A stretch of 24,152 nucleotides of DNA, from IMG/VR virus record IMGVR_UViG_3300030044_000081, positions 1-24,152 of that record; one strand, given 5' to 3'. The translations under genes and the position numbers were made by a program. Shown one piece after another: positions 16,120 to 22,038 of the stretch (position 1 is the stretch's first letter; every line of letters starts with the position of its first letter). Origin of the DNA: a virus. Under the pieces are notes generated by a model. It had not been told where the DNA came from. It ran no database searches and saw nothing but the letters and a program-made list of their open reading frames with translations.

Positions 16120-16251
16120 TCAAGTCTGGAACCCATCCCGATAGGGGATTTCGTCTCGCTGCTGGCTGCTCAGCACTTAGGCGCCTACGTTGGGTGCTTA
16201 GCAGCGTTCGCCGTCTAGAGCCCCAGACTTGAAGGCCCCGTCTCTCCGGGG
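16120..16251 (-). ncRNA. Long multi-branched hairpin in the late leader
   Basis: TCAAGTCTGG (16120-16129) pairs perfectly over 10 bp with CCAGACTTGA (16223-16232). Inside it lie ATCCC/GGGAT (16135-16149) and a 12-bp arm with one mismatch, GCTGCTCAGCAC (16165-16176) with GTGCTTAGCAGC (16194-16205), whose loop carries the palindrome TAGGCGCCTA. A second copy of CGCTGCT (16157-16163) can pair instead with AGCAGCG (16200-16206), so two folds compete. A CCCCG/CGGGG hairpin (16236-16251) precedes it in transcription order. No coding frame explains this; it is probably a functional RNA. Confidence 0.55.
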
Positions 16252-16337
16252 TGTCACTGACGCTAGTTAGGTCGGCGAGTTCTCTGCTGGCCTATCTCGC
16301 TTTTCAGTCCAGCAGCCCCTTCGCGCTCAGTGATTGC
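16252..16337 (-). other. Initial transcribed region downstream of the late-leader promoter
   Basis: Between the -10 element and the multi-branched element there is one more hairpin, CTGCTGG (16284-16290) with CCAGCAG (16309-16315), with an 18-nt loop. No gene is seen. Together with the two elements above it makes a leader of about 315 nt before NinX. Confidence 0.5.
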
Positions 16338-16366
16338 AGTATCGGTGATCCGATAGTACAGGTCAA
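16338..16366 (-). promoter_or_regulatory. Promoter with perfect operator, leading into NinX/terminase
   Basis: Minus-strand TTGACC (16366-16361), 17-nt spacer, GATACT (16343-16338). The spacer and -10 contain the perfect palindrome TATCGG-ATCA-CCGATA (16355-16340), whose second half overlaps the -10. The design is the same as at the two plus-strand promoters and the Cro-like gene promoter. It starts just after the DUF1364 stop (16374) and would transcribe the structured leader, NinX and the terminase genes. Confidence 0.75.
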
Positions 16367-16373
16367 GCGGTCT

Positions 16374-16853
16374 TTACAAAATGCCGTCGCGCTGAAGGAT
16401 TCCCAGGCTGCGCAGGTGGCCCAGCATCCAATCGATGTCCAGTTCATCGCGCGTCATGCCGCCCACCCCGGTCATCTGGTCGAAGGCGGCATCGCAGGAG
16501 GTACAGGCATAGGCCCCCATCAGGTCATCGGCCTTGGTGCCCATGCCGCGGCCACCTTCGCCCAGGCGCGCGCCCCAGCGAGCGTGCGACCAGATGGTCT
16601 TGGTGGGATCGTGCGAGCAAATGCCGACGTAGCGCACCTGACAGGGCTTGCCGCGCGCGCTCTCGCGAATGCGCCGGCCGCGCGCCTCTACCGCGTGCAG
16701 CGATGCCGGAACTCGTGCACTCGGCGATGCGCGGAATGCGTCCGGGTGATGCGCGATGGCTTCGGCCAGGCCGATGGACGGCGCTGGCGTGCGCGGCGTA
16801 ATGGCGCCCTCCATGACCTTCTGCGGCCGGCGCTCGGCTTTGTTCCAGGTCAT
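16374..16853 (-). CDS. DUF1364 nuclease-domain protein (nin region)
   Basis: I chose the ATG at 16853 (159 aa), which forms an ATGA overlap with the upstream 51-aa gene; a longer frame to 16934 has a poor N terminus. The core IRESARGKPCQVRYVGICSHDPTKTIWSHARWG...GMGTKADDLMGAYACTSCDAAFD matches DUF1364, a Cys/His-rich nuclease-like family of lambdoid phages often next to NinB and Holliday-junction resolvases. The paired cysteines (CQV...GIC and CTSC) and histidines probably bind a metal in an HNH-type fold. Role is probably DNA processing during recombination or replication. Confidence 0.85.
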   Translation of the reverse strand: MTWNKAERRPQKVMEGAITPRTPAPSIGLAEAIAHHPDAFRASPSARVPASLHAVEARGRRIRESARGKPCQVRYVGICSHDPTKTIWSHARWGARLGEGGRGMGTKADDLMGAYACTSCDAAFDQMTGVGGMTRDELDIDWMLGHLRSLGILQRDGIL

Positions 16854-17005
16854 CCGATTTCCCGAGCGCGCATCTCGCGGGCAATCGCCTGCGCGCGCCG
16901 GATCAGCTTGCGGCGCCGAAAGAACGCCCACCACGGCAGGATGTCATGCGCGCGCAGGAGGGCGACAGCCACGCGAGCGTTCTCGAAGTCTCGGACGGTC
17001 ATCAT
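16850..17005 (-). CDS. Small 51-aa basic protein
   Basis: This short frame starts at tandem ATGs (17005 and 17002), both overlapping the NinB stop (ATGATGA), and ends in an ATGA overlap with the DUF1364 start. Coupling at both ends supports translation. It encodes MTVRDFENARVAVALLRAHD, a DILPWWAFFRRRK centre and a long basic helix (LIRRAQAIAREMRAR). No family is recognised; it could be a nucleic-acid-binding accessory of the nin recombination genes. Confidence 0.7.
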   Translation of the reverse strand: MMTVRDFENARVAVALLRAHDILPWWAFFRRRKLIRRAQAIAREMRAREIG

Positions 17006-17406
17006 TGCGCCACCTCACTGGATTCGATGCTATTCATCGCCATGAAGGCGAGCGTGTATTCGATCAGGCTGGCTGTGCGCCGAACGCTCATGAGCGCGGT
17101 CGATTCGCGCAGGTTCACTAACTCGCCTTCCAGGCCCGGAACGATGTCGTGTTCTTCCTTGGTTGCGAAGGCGTGTCCCGACACCAGCAAATTCTTCCAC
17201 TGCAGCAGTGTGCGCGGCTTGCCGGCCCAGTGCAATCCGCTCTTTGCGATGTCGCCGCAGCAGGCGTGAAACTTTGCGTTCGCCAATTGCGTTCGAGACG
17301 GCGCGCTAATCGTCACTGCGTACCCGTCTGGTGCAGACCTGACGGCCTCGGATGCGCGCTGGCGCGCAACAGCGTGCGCCAGCACAAATATTTTTCTATC
17401 TGACAC
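17002..17406 (-). CDS. ninB: NinB-family recombination protein (lambda Orf-like)
   Basis: The 134-aa protein begins with GTG (17406) and overlaps the HNH gene's end. The segment TISAPSRTQLANAKFHACCGDIAKSGLHWAGKPR followed by TLLQWKNLLVSGHAF matches the conserved NinB/Orf pattern (xRTxxQNAKxxAxLxDIAxxxxW, WK). Lambda Orf is a dimeric recombination mediator that binds SSB and single-stranded DNA and can replace RecFOR, so this protein would cooperate with the RecT encoded on the other strand. The C terminus (SLIEYTLAFMAMN) is the usual closing helix. Confidence 0.85.
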   Translation of the reverse strand: MSDRKIFVLAHAVARQRASEAVRSAPDGYAVTISAPSRTQLANAKFHACCGDIAKSGLHWAGKPRTLLQWKNLLVSGHAFATKEEHDIVPGLEGELVNLRESTALMSVRRTASLIEYTLAFMAMNSIESSEVAQ

Positions 17407-18028
17407 GCGGCTCGATCCCTAGCGCCTGAAGAAGACTCCAGCCGCGGTACATGAGAATGCTGACGGTTCCCGGCTTCAGCCCGAATTTTCTTGCCCAGTC
17501 GGTGAGAATCAAAGACTCGCCGTCGATTTCGAATCGAATAGTGTTTCTTTTGTTTCTAGCCTGCTCGGATCGCGTGGCCAAGCGACAGTTGCCCGGCTCA
17601 TAGTTTCCGTCTGAATCAATGCGATCTATCGAATGACCAACCGGTCGTTCCCCCATGTCCGCCAGGAACAATCCGAAGTCTGACCACCTCTCGCAAACCG
17701 TGATTCCACGCCCTCCGTACCTCAGATACCCGTTTGCGTTTGGGTCGGAGCATCGAGACCTCATCTGAGCCCACGAACTGTACGCCCCGCCATGCTTCGC
17801 GCGCCAATATGCAGCCGACTTTTGACGATCCCTCTGCATGTCCGAGAAGGCACACCCGCAAGACGTTGTGCGCCCGTTACAGACTGACTGCGCGAGGATT
17901 ACCTTCTTGGTGCCGCAGTCACAAACGCATTTGACAAGCCTGTAGCGCTTCCCGCACGGCTGGATATAAAAACCGGCGTCACCACAAATCGTCAGTCGAC
18001 CAAATTTCTTGCCGTCAAGACTTTTCAT
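17396..18028 (-). CDS. HNH homing endonuclease with zinc ribbon and C-terminal HTH
   Basis: I chose the ATG at 18028 (210 aa), overlapping the upstream gene by 14 nt. Residues 34-59 are a zinc-ribbon-like knot (C34, C36, C38 ... C57, C59). Residues 104-160 carry the HNH core: YGGRGITVCERW, then HSIDRIDSDGNYEPGNCRLAT with His132/Asp135/Asn143, and EQARNKR. The end (LILTDWARKFGLKPGTVSILMYRGWSLLQAL) is a NUMOD-like helix-turn-helix for target binding. It sits in overlap with the 92-aa gene on one side and NinB on the other, so it inserted without breaking either and depends on their translation. Confidence 0.92.
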   Translation of the reverse strand: MKSLDGKKFGRLTICGDAGFYIQPCGKRYRLVKCVCDCGTKKVILAQSVCNGRTTSCGCAFSDMQRDRQKSAAYWRAKHGGAYSSWAQMRSRCSDPNANGYLRYGGRGITVCERWSDFGLFLADMGERPVGHSIDRIDSDGNYEPGNCRLATRSEQARNKRNTIRFEIDGESLILTDWARKFGLKPGTVSILMYRGWSLLQALGIEPRVR

Positions 18029-18293
18029 TTTGAGACCCCATGCGCTTGCGCTCTGCCTCCCATACGCGCGCCACGGCCTCGCGCAAGCGCTTCTCTGCTT
18101 CCGCGCCCTCAAGCTGCCCGACGCTCACGTAGTACGCTTCACGCCGGCCGCGGTTCGCCTTGCCAAGCATGCCCATCACGCGCTTGACGTGCTCATTGCG
18201 CGCCATGCATTCCAGCTTCCAGCCTTCCGACCAGGTGTCGGTGACGGTGCCGTCCAGCAGCACCACGCGAGGCCGAACGCCGTCGTATTTCAT
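18015..18293 (-). CDS. Hypothetical 92-aa protein
   Basis: The N-terminal half is strand-like (KYDGVRPRVVLLDGTVTDTWSEG) and the C-terminal half a long charged helix (EGAEAEKRLREAVARVWEAERKRM). The ATG at 18293 overlaps the stop of the upstream winged-helix gene by ATGA. I do not recognise it. Its Arg/Lys-rich nature and neighbours (replication and nin genes) suggest a DNA-metabolism accessory, without firm evidence. Confidence 0.65.
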   Translation of the reverse strand: MKYDGVRPRVVLLDGTVTDTWSEGWKLECMARNEHVKRVMGMLGKANRGRREAYYVSVGQLEGAEAEKRLREAVARVWEAERKRMGSQNEKS

Positions 18294-18520
18294 GGCTCCA
18301 TGTCCTCAAGCTCAAACGGGTATCGCTGCCATTCGTATTCCATCGACCCAGCCCCGGAAGTGCCCGGCGGCGGCATGCGCAAGCCCTTCTTGCGGATCAC
18401 GCCAGCCTCGTGCAGCACGATCATCCAGGCGCGCAATGTCGGCTCGCTCATTTCGATCATGCCCAAGATGTCCGACTTCGTGCGCGGGGCTTTCATGAGG
18501 CATGCCACCAGCTCCGCCAC
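18290..18520 (-). CDS. Small winged-helix/HTH protein (start uncertain)
   Basis: The 76-aa product from GTG at 18520 contains VAELVACLMKAPRTKSDILGMIEMSEPTLRAWMIVLHEAGVIRKKG, a clear winged-helix DNA-binding pattern. The start is doubtful: in this frame the sequence is open back to a TGA (the upstream gene's stop) and reads CDRKKPAVAEL before the GTG, while the only strong Shine-Dalgarno plus ATG (AGGAAAGG, ATG at 18542) is in another frame. It may start at GTG, at the internal ATG eight codons later, or have lost its start by a one-base change. It overlaps the 92-aa gene by ATGA. Confidence 0.65.
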   Translation of the reverse strand: MAELVACLMKAPRTKSDILGMIEMSEPTLRAWMIVLHEAGVIRKKGLRMPPPGTSGAGSMEYEWQRYPFELEDMEP

Positions 18521-18553
18521 AGCAGGTTTCTTGCGGTCGCATTTTGCCTTTCC

Positions 18554-18748
18554 TCAGTCCTTTTCGGTATCGCTCCACGGCTTGGCCGGGGCGGTTGTTG
18601 GTGCCTTCAGAGGCGCAGGGCGCGCGCCAGGCGCGTGGCGCATGCAGACCGGCCCTATCGCGCTGAAGCTGGTGACCCAGCGGGCCGTGCAACCAGGGTA
18701 TCGGCACCGGGACAGGTGCTCGCGTTCGGCGGCGGTAAGGCGCGGCAT
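18554..18748 (-). CDS. Small zinc-knuckle-like phage protein
   Basis: I chose the ATG at 18748 (64 aa), 2 nt after the stop of the helicase-loader-like gene. The core SRCRYPGCTARWVTSFSAIGPVCMRHA has a C-x4-C ... C-x2-H arrangement that should bind one zinc. The rest is a Pro/Ala-rich tail. Small proteins of this form occur in replication/nin regions of phages but the function is not known to me. Confidence 0.7.
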   Translation of the reverse strand: MPRLTAAEREHLSRCRYPGCTARWVTSFSAIGPVCMRHAPGARPAPLKAPTTAPAKPWSDTEKD

Positions 18749-18750
18749 GG

Positions 18751-19209
18751 TCAGACGCTCGCGGGCTGATCTTCGCTCAGGGCTCCGCGCCACATTTCTC
18801 GCTGCTCCAGCGTCAGGCGCTCGCCGCTTTCCTCCCGAGCCTTGAGCGCGTGCGCCCAGTCCTTGTTCCCAGTGTTCCGCACCGGCTTGAAGCTGGCGCG
18901 CGTAGCCGCGATGACTTCGGGGCTCACGACGTCGGTCTTTGGCGGCGCGAGCATCAGTTCGTTCGCCCGCGGTGCCTGCCGGCACAGATCGCGGAATTGC
19001 AGGACGGTCGGCGCGCGGTCGGCCGGCAGGTATTGCAGCGCGTAGCCGATGGCTTCGGGCATCTTCTCGAAGCCGCCGAGTTCGTGTGCCCAGTTGCTTT
19101 TGACGTCAGTGGCCGGCATGGAACCATAGCGGCGCATGAACTCGTCCCCGTAGGTGAGCGTGAGCTTCGTGAAAATCTTATCGATCCAGGCGGCGGGGAG
19201 TGACATCAA
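18751..19209 (-). CDS. Probable helicase-loader / replication protein P-like
   Basis: The 152-aa protein follows the O-like initiator, overlapping it by about 30 nt. The segment LPAAWIDKIFTKLTLTYGDEFMRRYG...WAHELGGFEKMPEAIGYALQYLPADRAPTVLQFRDLCRQAP is an all-helical block of the kind seen in phage replication proteins annotated as P-like or G39P-like helicase loaders. The remaining residues are a charged, flexible C terminus. An O-P gene pair is the standard lambdoid replication module, in which the loader brings host DnaB to the initiator. The function is assigned mainly by this context. Confidence 0.6.
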   Translation of the reverse strand: MMSLPAAWIDKIFTKLTLTYGDEFMRRYGSMPATDVKSNWAHELGGFEKMPEAIGYALQYLPADRAPTVLQFRDLCRQAPRANELMLAPPKTDVVSPEVIAATRASFKPVRNTGNKDWAHALKAREESGERLTLEQREMWRGALSEDQPASV

Positions 19210-20035
19210 AAATCTCCTGTGTGGGTTGGTTCGTCTTTGCGGCGGGCGCGCGGCCCAGGTTGCCGCCTGTCATTTCGTAAACCCGTTCAGCGGCTAGGCG
19301 GTCGTCGCGCTCGCGGAACGATTCAGAAGGCGCCGATCTGCCCCGAGAGGGGCGAACAGACTCATTGCGAACCCAGGTTCGCCACGTCGCCTGCCAATCG
19401 ACCTTGCGCGCGGCAGCGCCGGCCTTGGCCTTCCAGAAGTCGGCGAAGCTGCACGCGACCTCATTCGCATCAAGATCAGGGCGCTTTGATCGGCAGTAGT
19501 CGAGCCATTCACTTGGGCAAACCCAGTCGGCAGGAAGGCGAGAGCCAGCAGGCGAACGCTCTCTCTTCTCTTTCTTTTCCTCTGCCTTTGCTTCTACCTC
19601 TGTATCTGTATCTGTATGGTTTGAAAGCGTTGAATTCTGTTGAGATTCAACATTCTCAACATTTTTCAACTTTCTTACGGTGTGGTAGTAGCTCCTGTGG
19701 TACTGGCGGCGCTCATCTTCGGATTTGATGTCGCGATACTTGAGGTAGTTCACGATCCTCCACCCCCACGGGCGGTGGTCGTCCAAAGGAACGATGCGGC
19801 GCCCGTCTTCGCCTGGAGTCCGACTGTAGGGATCGGGCTTCATGAGCGCGTCGATCCCCTTCTCAATGATCGGAAGGGGAATTGTCGTGCGGCGCGCAAG
19901 GGCTGGGATCGTCAAGTCAACCTCGCCATTTTTGTCGGCCAAGACGATCATTTGCTGGAACGTGACGATCGCCTCCCAGGGGCCGGCCGTCCCGAGCGTG
20001 CCGTCGTACATCTGCTGAAAAACCTTCCCGAACAT
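19178..20035 (-). CDS. Replication initiator (lambda O-like organisation)
   Basis: The 285-aa protein has an N-terminal winged-helix region (residues 1-115: FQQMIVLADKNGEVDLTIPALARRTTIPLPIIEKGIDALMKPD ... RRIVPLDDHRPWGWRIVNYLKYRD). Next comes a low-complexity Asn/Ser/Thr/Glu linker (about 118-165), then a C-terminal domain PADWVCPSEWLDYCRSKRPDLDANEVACSFADFWKAKAG...VDWQATWRTWVRNE, typical of phage replication proteins. The linker codons contain a cluster of TTCAAC-type repeats at one-turn spacing, as lambda ori lies inside gene O. It has its own promoter and a large dyad overlapping its start, so it may be autoregulated. Confidence 0.75.
   Translation of the reverse strand: MFGKVFQQMYDGTLGTAGPWEAIVTFQQMIVLADKNGEVDLTIPALARRTTIPLPIIEKGIDALMKPDPYSRTPGEDGRRIVPLDDHRPWGWRIVNYLKYRDIKSEDERRQYHRSYYHTVRKLKNVENVESQQNSTLSNHTDTDTEVEAKAEEKKEKRERSPAGSRLPADWVCPSEWLDYCRSKRPDLDANEVACSFADFWKAKAGAAARKVDWQATWRTWVRNESVRPSRGRSAPSESFRERDDRLAAERVYEMTGGNLGRAPAAKTNQPTQEIFDVTPRRLDR
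19629..19670. repeat. Iteron-like cluster inside the initiator gene (candidate origin)
   Basis: Five hexamers of the GTTGAA/TTCAAC family lie within 42 bp: GTTGAA (19629), GTTGAG (19639), TTCAAC (19646-19651), CTCAAC (19655-19660) and TTCAAC (19665-19670). Like-oriented copies are spaced 9-10 bp, about one helical turn, and the middle two form GTTGA-GAT-TCAAC. The flanking sequence is pyrimidine-rich and relatively AT-rich. Arrangement and location in the linker of the initiator match lambdoid origins. Confidence 0.6.
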
Positions 20036-20074
20036 TCAACACTTTCAACATTGCAATGTTTGAATTGTGTTGAA
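20035..20074. promoter_or_regulatory. Forty-bp dyad overlapping the initiator's start
   Basis: TTCAACAC (20035-20042) pairs with GTGTTGAA (20067-20074), and inside it TTCAACATTG (20044-20053) pairs with CAATG-T-TTGAA (20054-20064), leaving one extra base. The centre is the perfect palindrome AACATTGCAATGTT. It carries four TTCAA boxes, the same motif as the internal iterons, and covers the -10 of the initiator promoter. Confidence 0.7.
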
Positions 20075-20092
20075 CGATACCGGGCACGTCAA
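20064..20092 (-). promoter_or_regulatory. Promoter of the initiator operon
   Basis: Minus-strand TTGACG (20092-20087), 17-nt spacer, CACAAT (20069-20064). The start point would fall near 20057, about 20 nt before the ATG at 20035. The -10 is inside the large dyad, so a protein bound there would repress it. It lacks the TATCGG/CCGATA operator of the other promoters. Confidence 0.6.
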
Positions 20093-20181
20093 CCCCTGAC
20101 CAGCAGAAACGTCCAGAATCTTTTGCATTGGATGAGTGGGGTTTTCCGTTCGGCGGCACACATAGACACCCGGCAGGCAGG

Positions 20182-20212
20182 AAAAAGCCCGCTGGCGCGA
20201 ACGCGAGCGGGC
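20182..20212 (-). terminator. Rho-independent terminator after the ParB/HNH operon
   Basis: GCCCGCT (20187-20193) pairs with AGCGGGC (20206-20212), with an inner CGCG/CGCG extension, and on the minus strand is followed by TTTTTC. A second GC hairpin (CCGGC...GCCGG, about 20216-20230) precedes it. It separates the Cro-to-HNH transcription unit from the initiator operon. Confidence 0.85.
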
Positions 20213-20241
20213 GAACCGGCGTGAGGCCGGGAGGGAGGAAG

Positions 20242-20736
20242 TCAGAATTCGATCTCGGACGGGTCGGGTTCGTAGTTTTCGACGGGTGCGCGCGTCAGGC
20301 TGCGCTGGTAGGAACGCTCTTTGCTTGCGCGGATGTTCTCGGATTGCGTCAGCAGTTCCAAGTGACCCGGGCGACGGCAACCCGTGGACTCGCACCGATG
20401 CTCGACCTGTAGGCCGCTGGCGCGAAGCTCCAGGTAGGCCAGATACAGGTCGTCGCGCTCCATCGGCCCCAGGTGGTCCAGCAGGAAGGCCAGAATGTGG
20501 GCGCTCAGGCGCTTCTGCTTGCCTCCCAGGCCGGCAATGCGCAGATCAATCCGCGAGTAGCCAAAGCGGCAGCGCGGGCCGCTCGTGGCGCACCAGCACT
20601 CGCCCAGGGCATCGTCGGCACCGTACCATTGCCATGCGGGCTCAGTGCCGGCCCGCAGCGACTCGGCGGTGACCGGAATCGGCTTCGTCACGGAGTTTAG
20701 GCGGGGCTCTCGTCGAACAGCGAGCCGTCCTGTCAT
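20242..20736 (-). CDS. HNH endonuclease (zinc-type, phage/homing family)
   Basis: The 164-aa frame contains CWCATSGPRCRFGYSRIDL, AHILAFLLDHLG and the core VEHRCESTGCRRPGHLELLTQSENIRAS, with His113, Cys115, Cys120, His125 and Asn134 giving a C/H-type HNH (HNH_3-like) site. The start is uncertain: ATG at 20736 overlaps the ParB-like gene by 95 nt, whereas GTG at 20691 (149 aa, VTKPIPVTAESL) reduces the overlap to 50 nt and loses only a basic non-conserved stretch. It could be a homing endonuclease or a resident phage nuclease. Confidence 0.82.
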   Translation of the reverse strand: MTGRLAVRREPRLNSVTKPIPVTAESLRAGTEPAWQWYGADDALGECWCATSGPRCRFGYSRIDLRIAGLGGKQKRLSAHILAFLLDHLGPMERDDLYLAYLELRASGLQVEHRCESTGCRRPGHLELLTQSENIRASKERSYQRSLTRAPVENYEPDPSEIEF

Positions 20737-21565
20737 CGACCTGCGGCTGGTCAGGCGCGCCGCCTAGCACCCAGGCAAGCGCCGCAAGGTAGCCGTCGCG
20801 ATAGCCCGTTTCCTTGGCGCTCGACTGAAGCACATAGTCGGACTCGATTTCCTTGCGGGTCTTGAGCCGCGGGCGCGCGTCAGCCTGCACAATGGCTCGC
20901 TTGGCCTTCGCTTTGGCGTGCCCGGTCTTGCCGGCCGTCGCCTCGATCAGTTCGCGCACCTTGGCAGACTGTTCGGTCGGCTTCAGCTTGGACAGCACGC
21001 GAGCTTCGGTGACGCCGATTTGGCCGCTCTCGACGGCATCACGGACAGCCTTGGAGCACTCCAGCAGCGCCAGCGTATTCTGGACGGTCAGCTTGTTGAC
21101 GCCGAACGCGAGCGCGACCTGTTCGTCATCGCGGCCCAGGTTCTTGAGCCGCTGCATCTTGGCGGCACGCACCATCGGCGGATCGGCCTGGCGGACTTCG
21201 TTGGTTGCCACCATGATGCCCATGAGCGTGGCCGAATCGTCGCCCTTGCGCGTGCTGGCGGGCACCAGCAGCGTAGGCAGACCGGCCCTCTCCAGGCGCT
21301 CATTTGCCACCAAGGCGTGACGGACGCGCTGCCGACCATCGACCACCAGGACATCGCCCGTCTCCAGGTCGCGCGTGACGATGACAGGTTCCAGTACGCC
21401 GAACGCCTGGATGTTGCGCACCATCATTTCGTCAATGGGCAGGTTGATCCGCTCATCGAAAAGCGGGTGCGCGGGATCGGTGACGATCTTGAGCTTTTCG
21501 GGCGCGAACGACAGCAGGTTCGTGCTGCCATCAGCATCCCACACGTCTTTAGACGATCTTCCCAT
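20642..21565 (-). CDS. ParB-like nuclease-domain / DNA-binding protein
   Basis: The 307-aa protein has a ParB/Srx-type N-terminal domain: INLPIDEMMVRNIQAFGVLEPVIVTRD, then VVDGRQRVRHAL with the diagnostic DGRQR at 76-80. A ParB-like HTH follows (about 145-170, DDEQVALAFGVNKLTVQNTLALLE) with a helical C-terminal part. Phage proteins of this type bind DNA as modulators or partition-like factors; some ParB-fold proteins act as CTPases or nucleases, which I cannot decide here. The last 30 residues (VDDRTARCSTRAPP...) look unlike coding sequence and overlap the HNH gene, so the end may have been altered when that gene arrived. GAGAGACAAC precedes the ATG. Confidence 0.82.
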   Translation of the reverse strand: MGRSSKDVWDADGSTNLLSFAPEKLKIVTDPAHPLFDERINLPIDEMMVRNIQAFGVLEPVIVTRDLETGDVLVVDGRQRVRHALVANERLERAGLPTLLVPASTRKGDDSATLMGIMVATNEVRQADPPMVRAAKMQRLKNLGRDDEQVALAFGVNKLTVQNTLALLECSKAVRDAVESGQIGVTEARVLSKLKPTEQSAKVRELIEATAGKTGHAKAKAKRAIVQADARPRLKTRKEIESDYVLQSSAKETGYRDGYLAALAWVLGGAPDQPQVDDRTARCSTRAPPKLRDEADSGHRRVAAGRH

Positions 21566-21575
21566 GTTGTCTCTC

Positions 21576-21773
21576 TCAGTGAACCGCGAGTTCGCGGATG
21601 GGTTGCACGGTCACGCACTCGAATGCGTCGGCCGCCGTGATGATGTTCAAGCGAAAACCAAGCGCCCGTGCTGCCACCCTGAGCGATTCGGCCTGCCCGC
21701 GGATTTCGCTCGCGAACTGTTCGGCCGCAATCTCCGCGATTTGCGCTTCAGTGAGGAATTGCATCGGGTGCAT
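21576..21773 (-). CDS. Hypothetical 65-aa protein
   Basis: Small protein MHPMQFLTEAQIAEIAAEQF... with two amphipathic helices and a short strand pair (LGFRLNIITA, CVTVQPIRELAVH). It lies between the 81-aa gene and the ParB-like gene in the leftward early operon, 10 nt before the latter. No family recognised and no HTH evident. Confidence 0.6.
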   Translation of the reverse strand: MHPMQFLTEAQIAEIAAEQFASEIRGQAESLRVAARALGFRLNIITAADAFECVTVQPIRELAVH

Positions 21774-21792
21774 GGTGCTTCTCCGTCAAGGG

Positions 21793-22038
21793 CTAGACGC
21801 CTATGAAGTGCACATAGTCGCGATCTTTTTGCGAGTGGTGCACGGTATCGATGTTGACACCGCCGAAATCGGTTACAGCGCTGAGCGAGCGCACGAGTCC
21901 AAGAATCGCGAGGTCGGCCTGTTCCAGTGCGCGCCGAATGATTGCGACCCGTTCGGCGTCGGCTGCGTTTGCCGCATCGTCCAGGTCAGGCGACGGGCTT
22001 TCCAGGTACTTCAGGGCTGCGATGACTTCCGGCTTCAT
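21793..22038 (-). CDS. Hypothetical 81-aa early protein
   Basis: Acidic helical protein: KPEVIAALKYLESPSPDLDDAANAADAERVAIIRRALEQADLAILGLVRSL, ending in a strand segment (GGVNIDTVHHSQKDRDYVHFIGV). Its ATG overlaps the stop of the Cro-like gene (ATGA), so it is the second gene of the leftward early operon. I do not recognise it; early position suggests a host-takeover or regulatory role, without evidence. Confidence 0.65.
   Translation of the reverse strand: MKPEVIAALKYLESPSPDLDDAANAADAERVAIIRRALEQADLAILGLVRSLSAVTDFGGVNIDTVHHSQKDRDYVHFIGV

Noticed and set aside
18312-18542. Minus-strand frame starting at the well-placed ATG 18542
   Set aside because: Its sequence (His/Gly/Arg-rich) is a shadow of the winged-helix protein; only the ribosome site is notable and is reported as a finding.
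19595-19618. TGTATC triplet repeat as a regulatory site
   Set aside because: Three TATCTG-type units encode alternating Asp-Thr in the linker of the initiator; too short and in frame to treat as a separate element.
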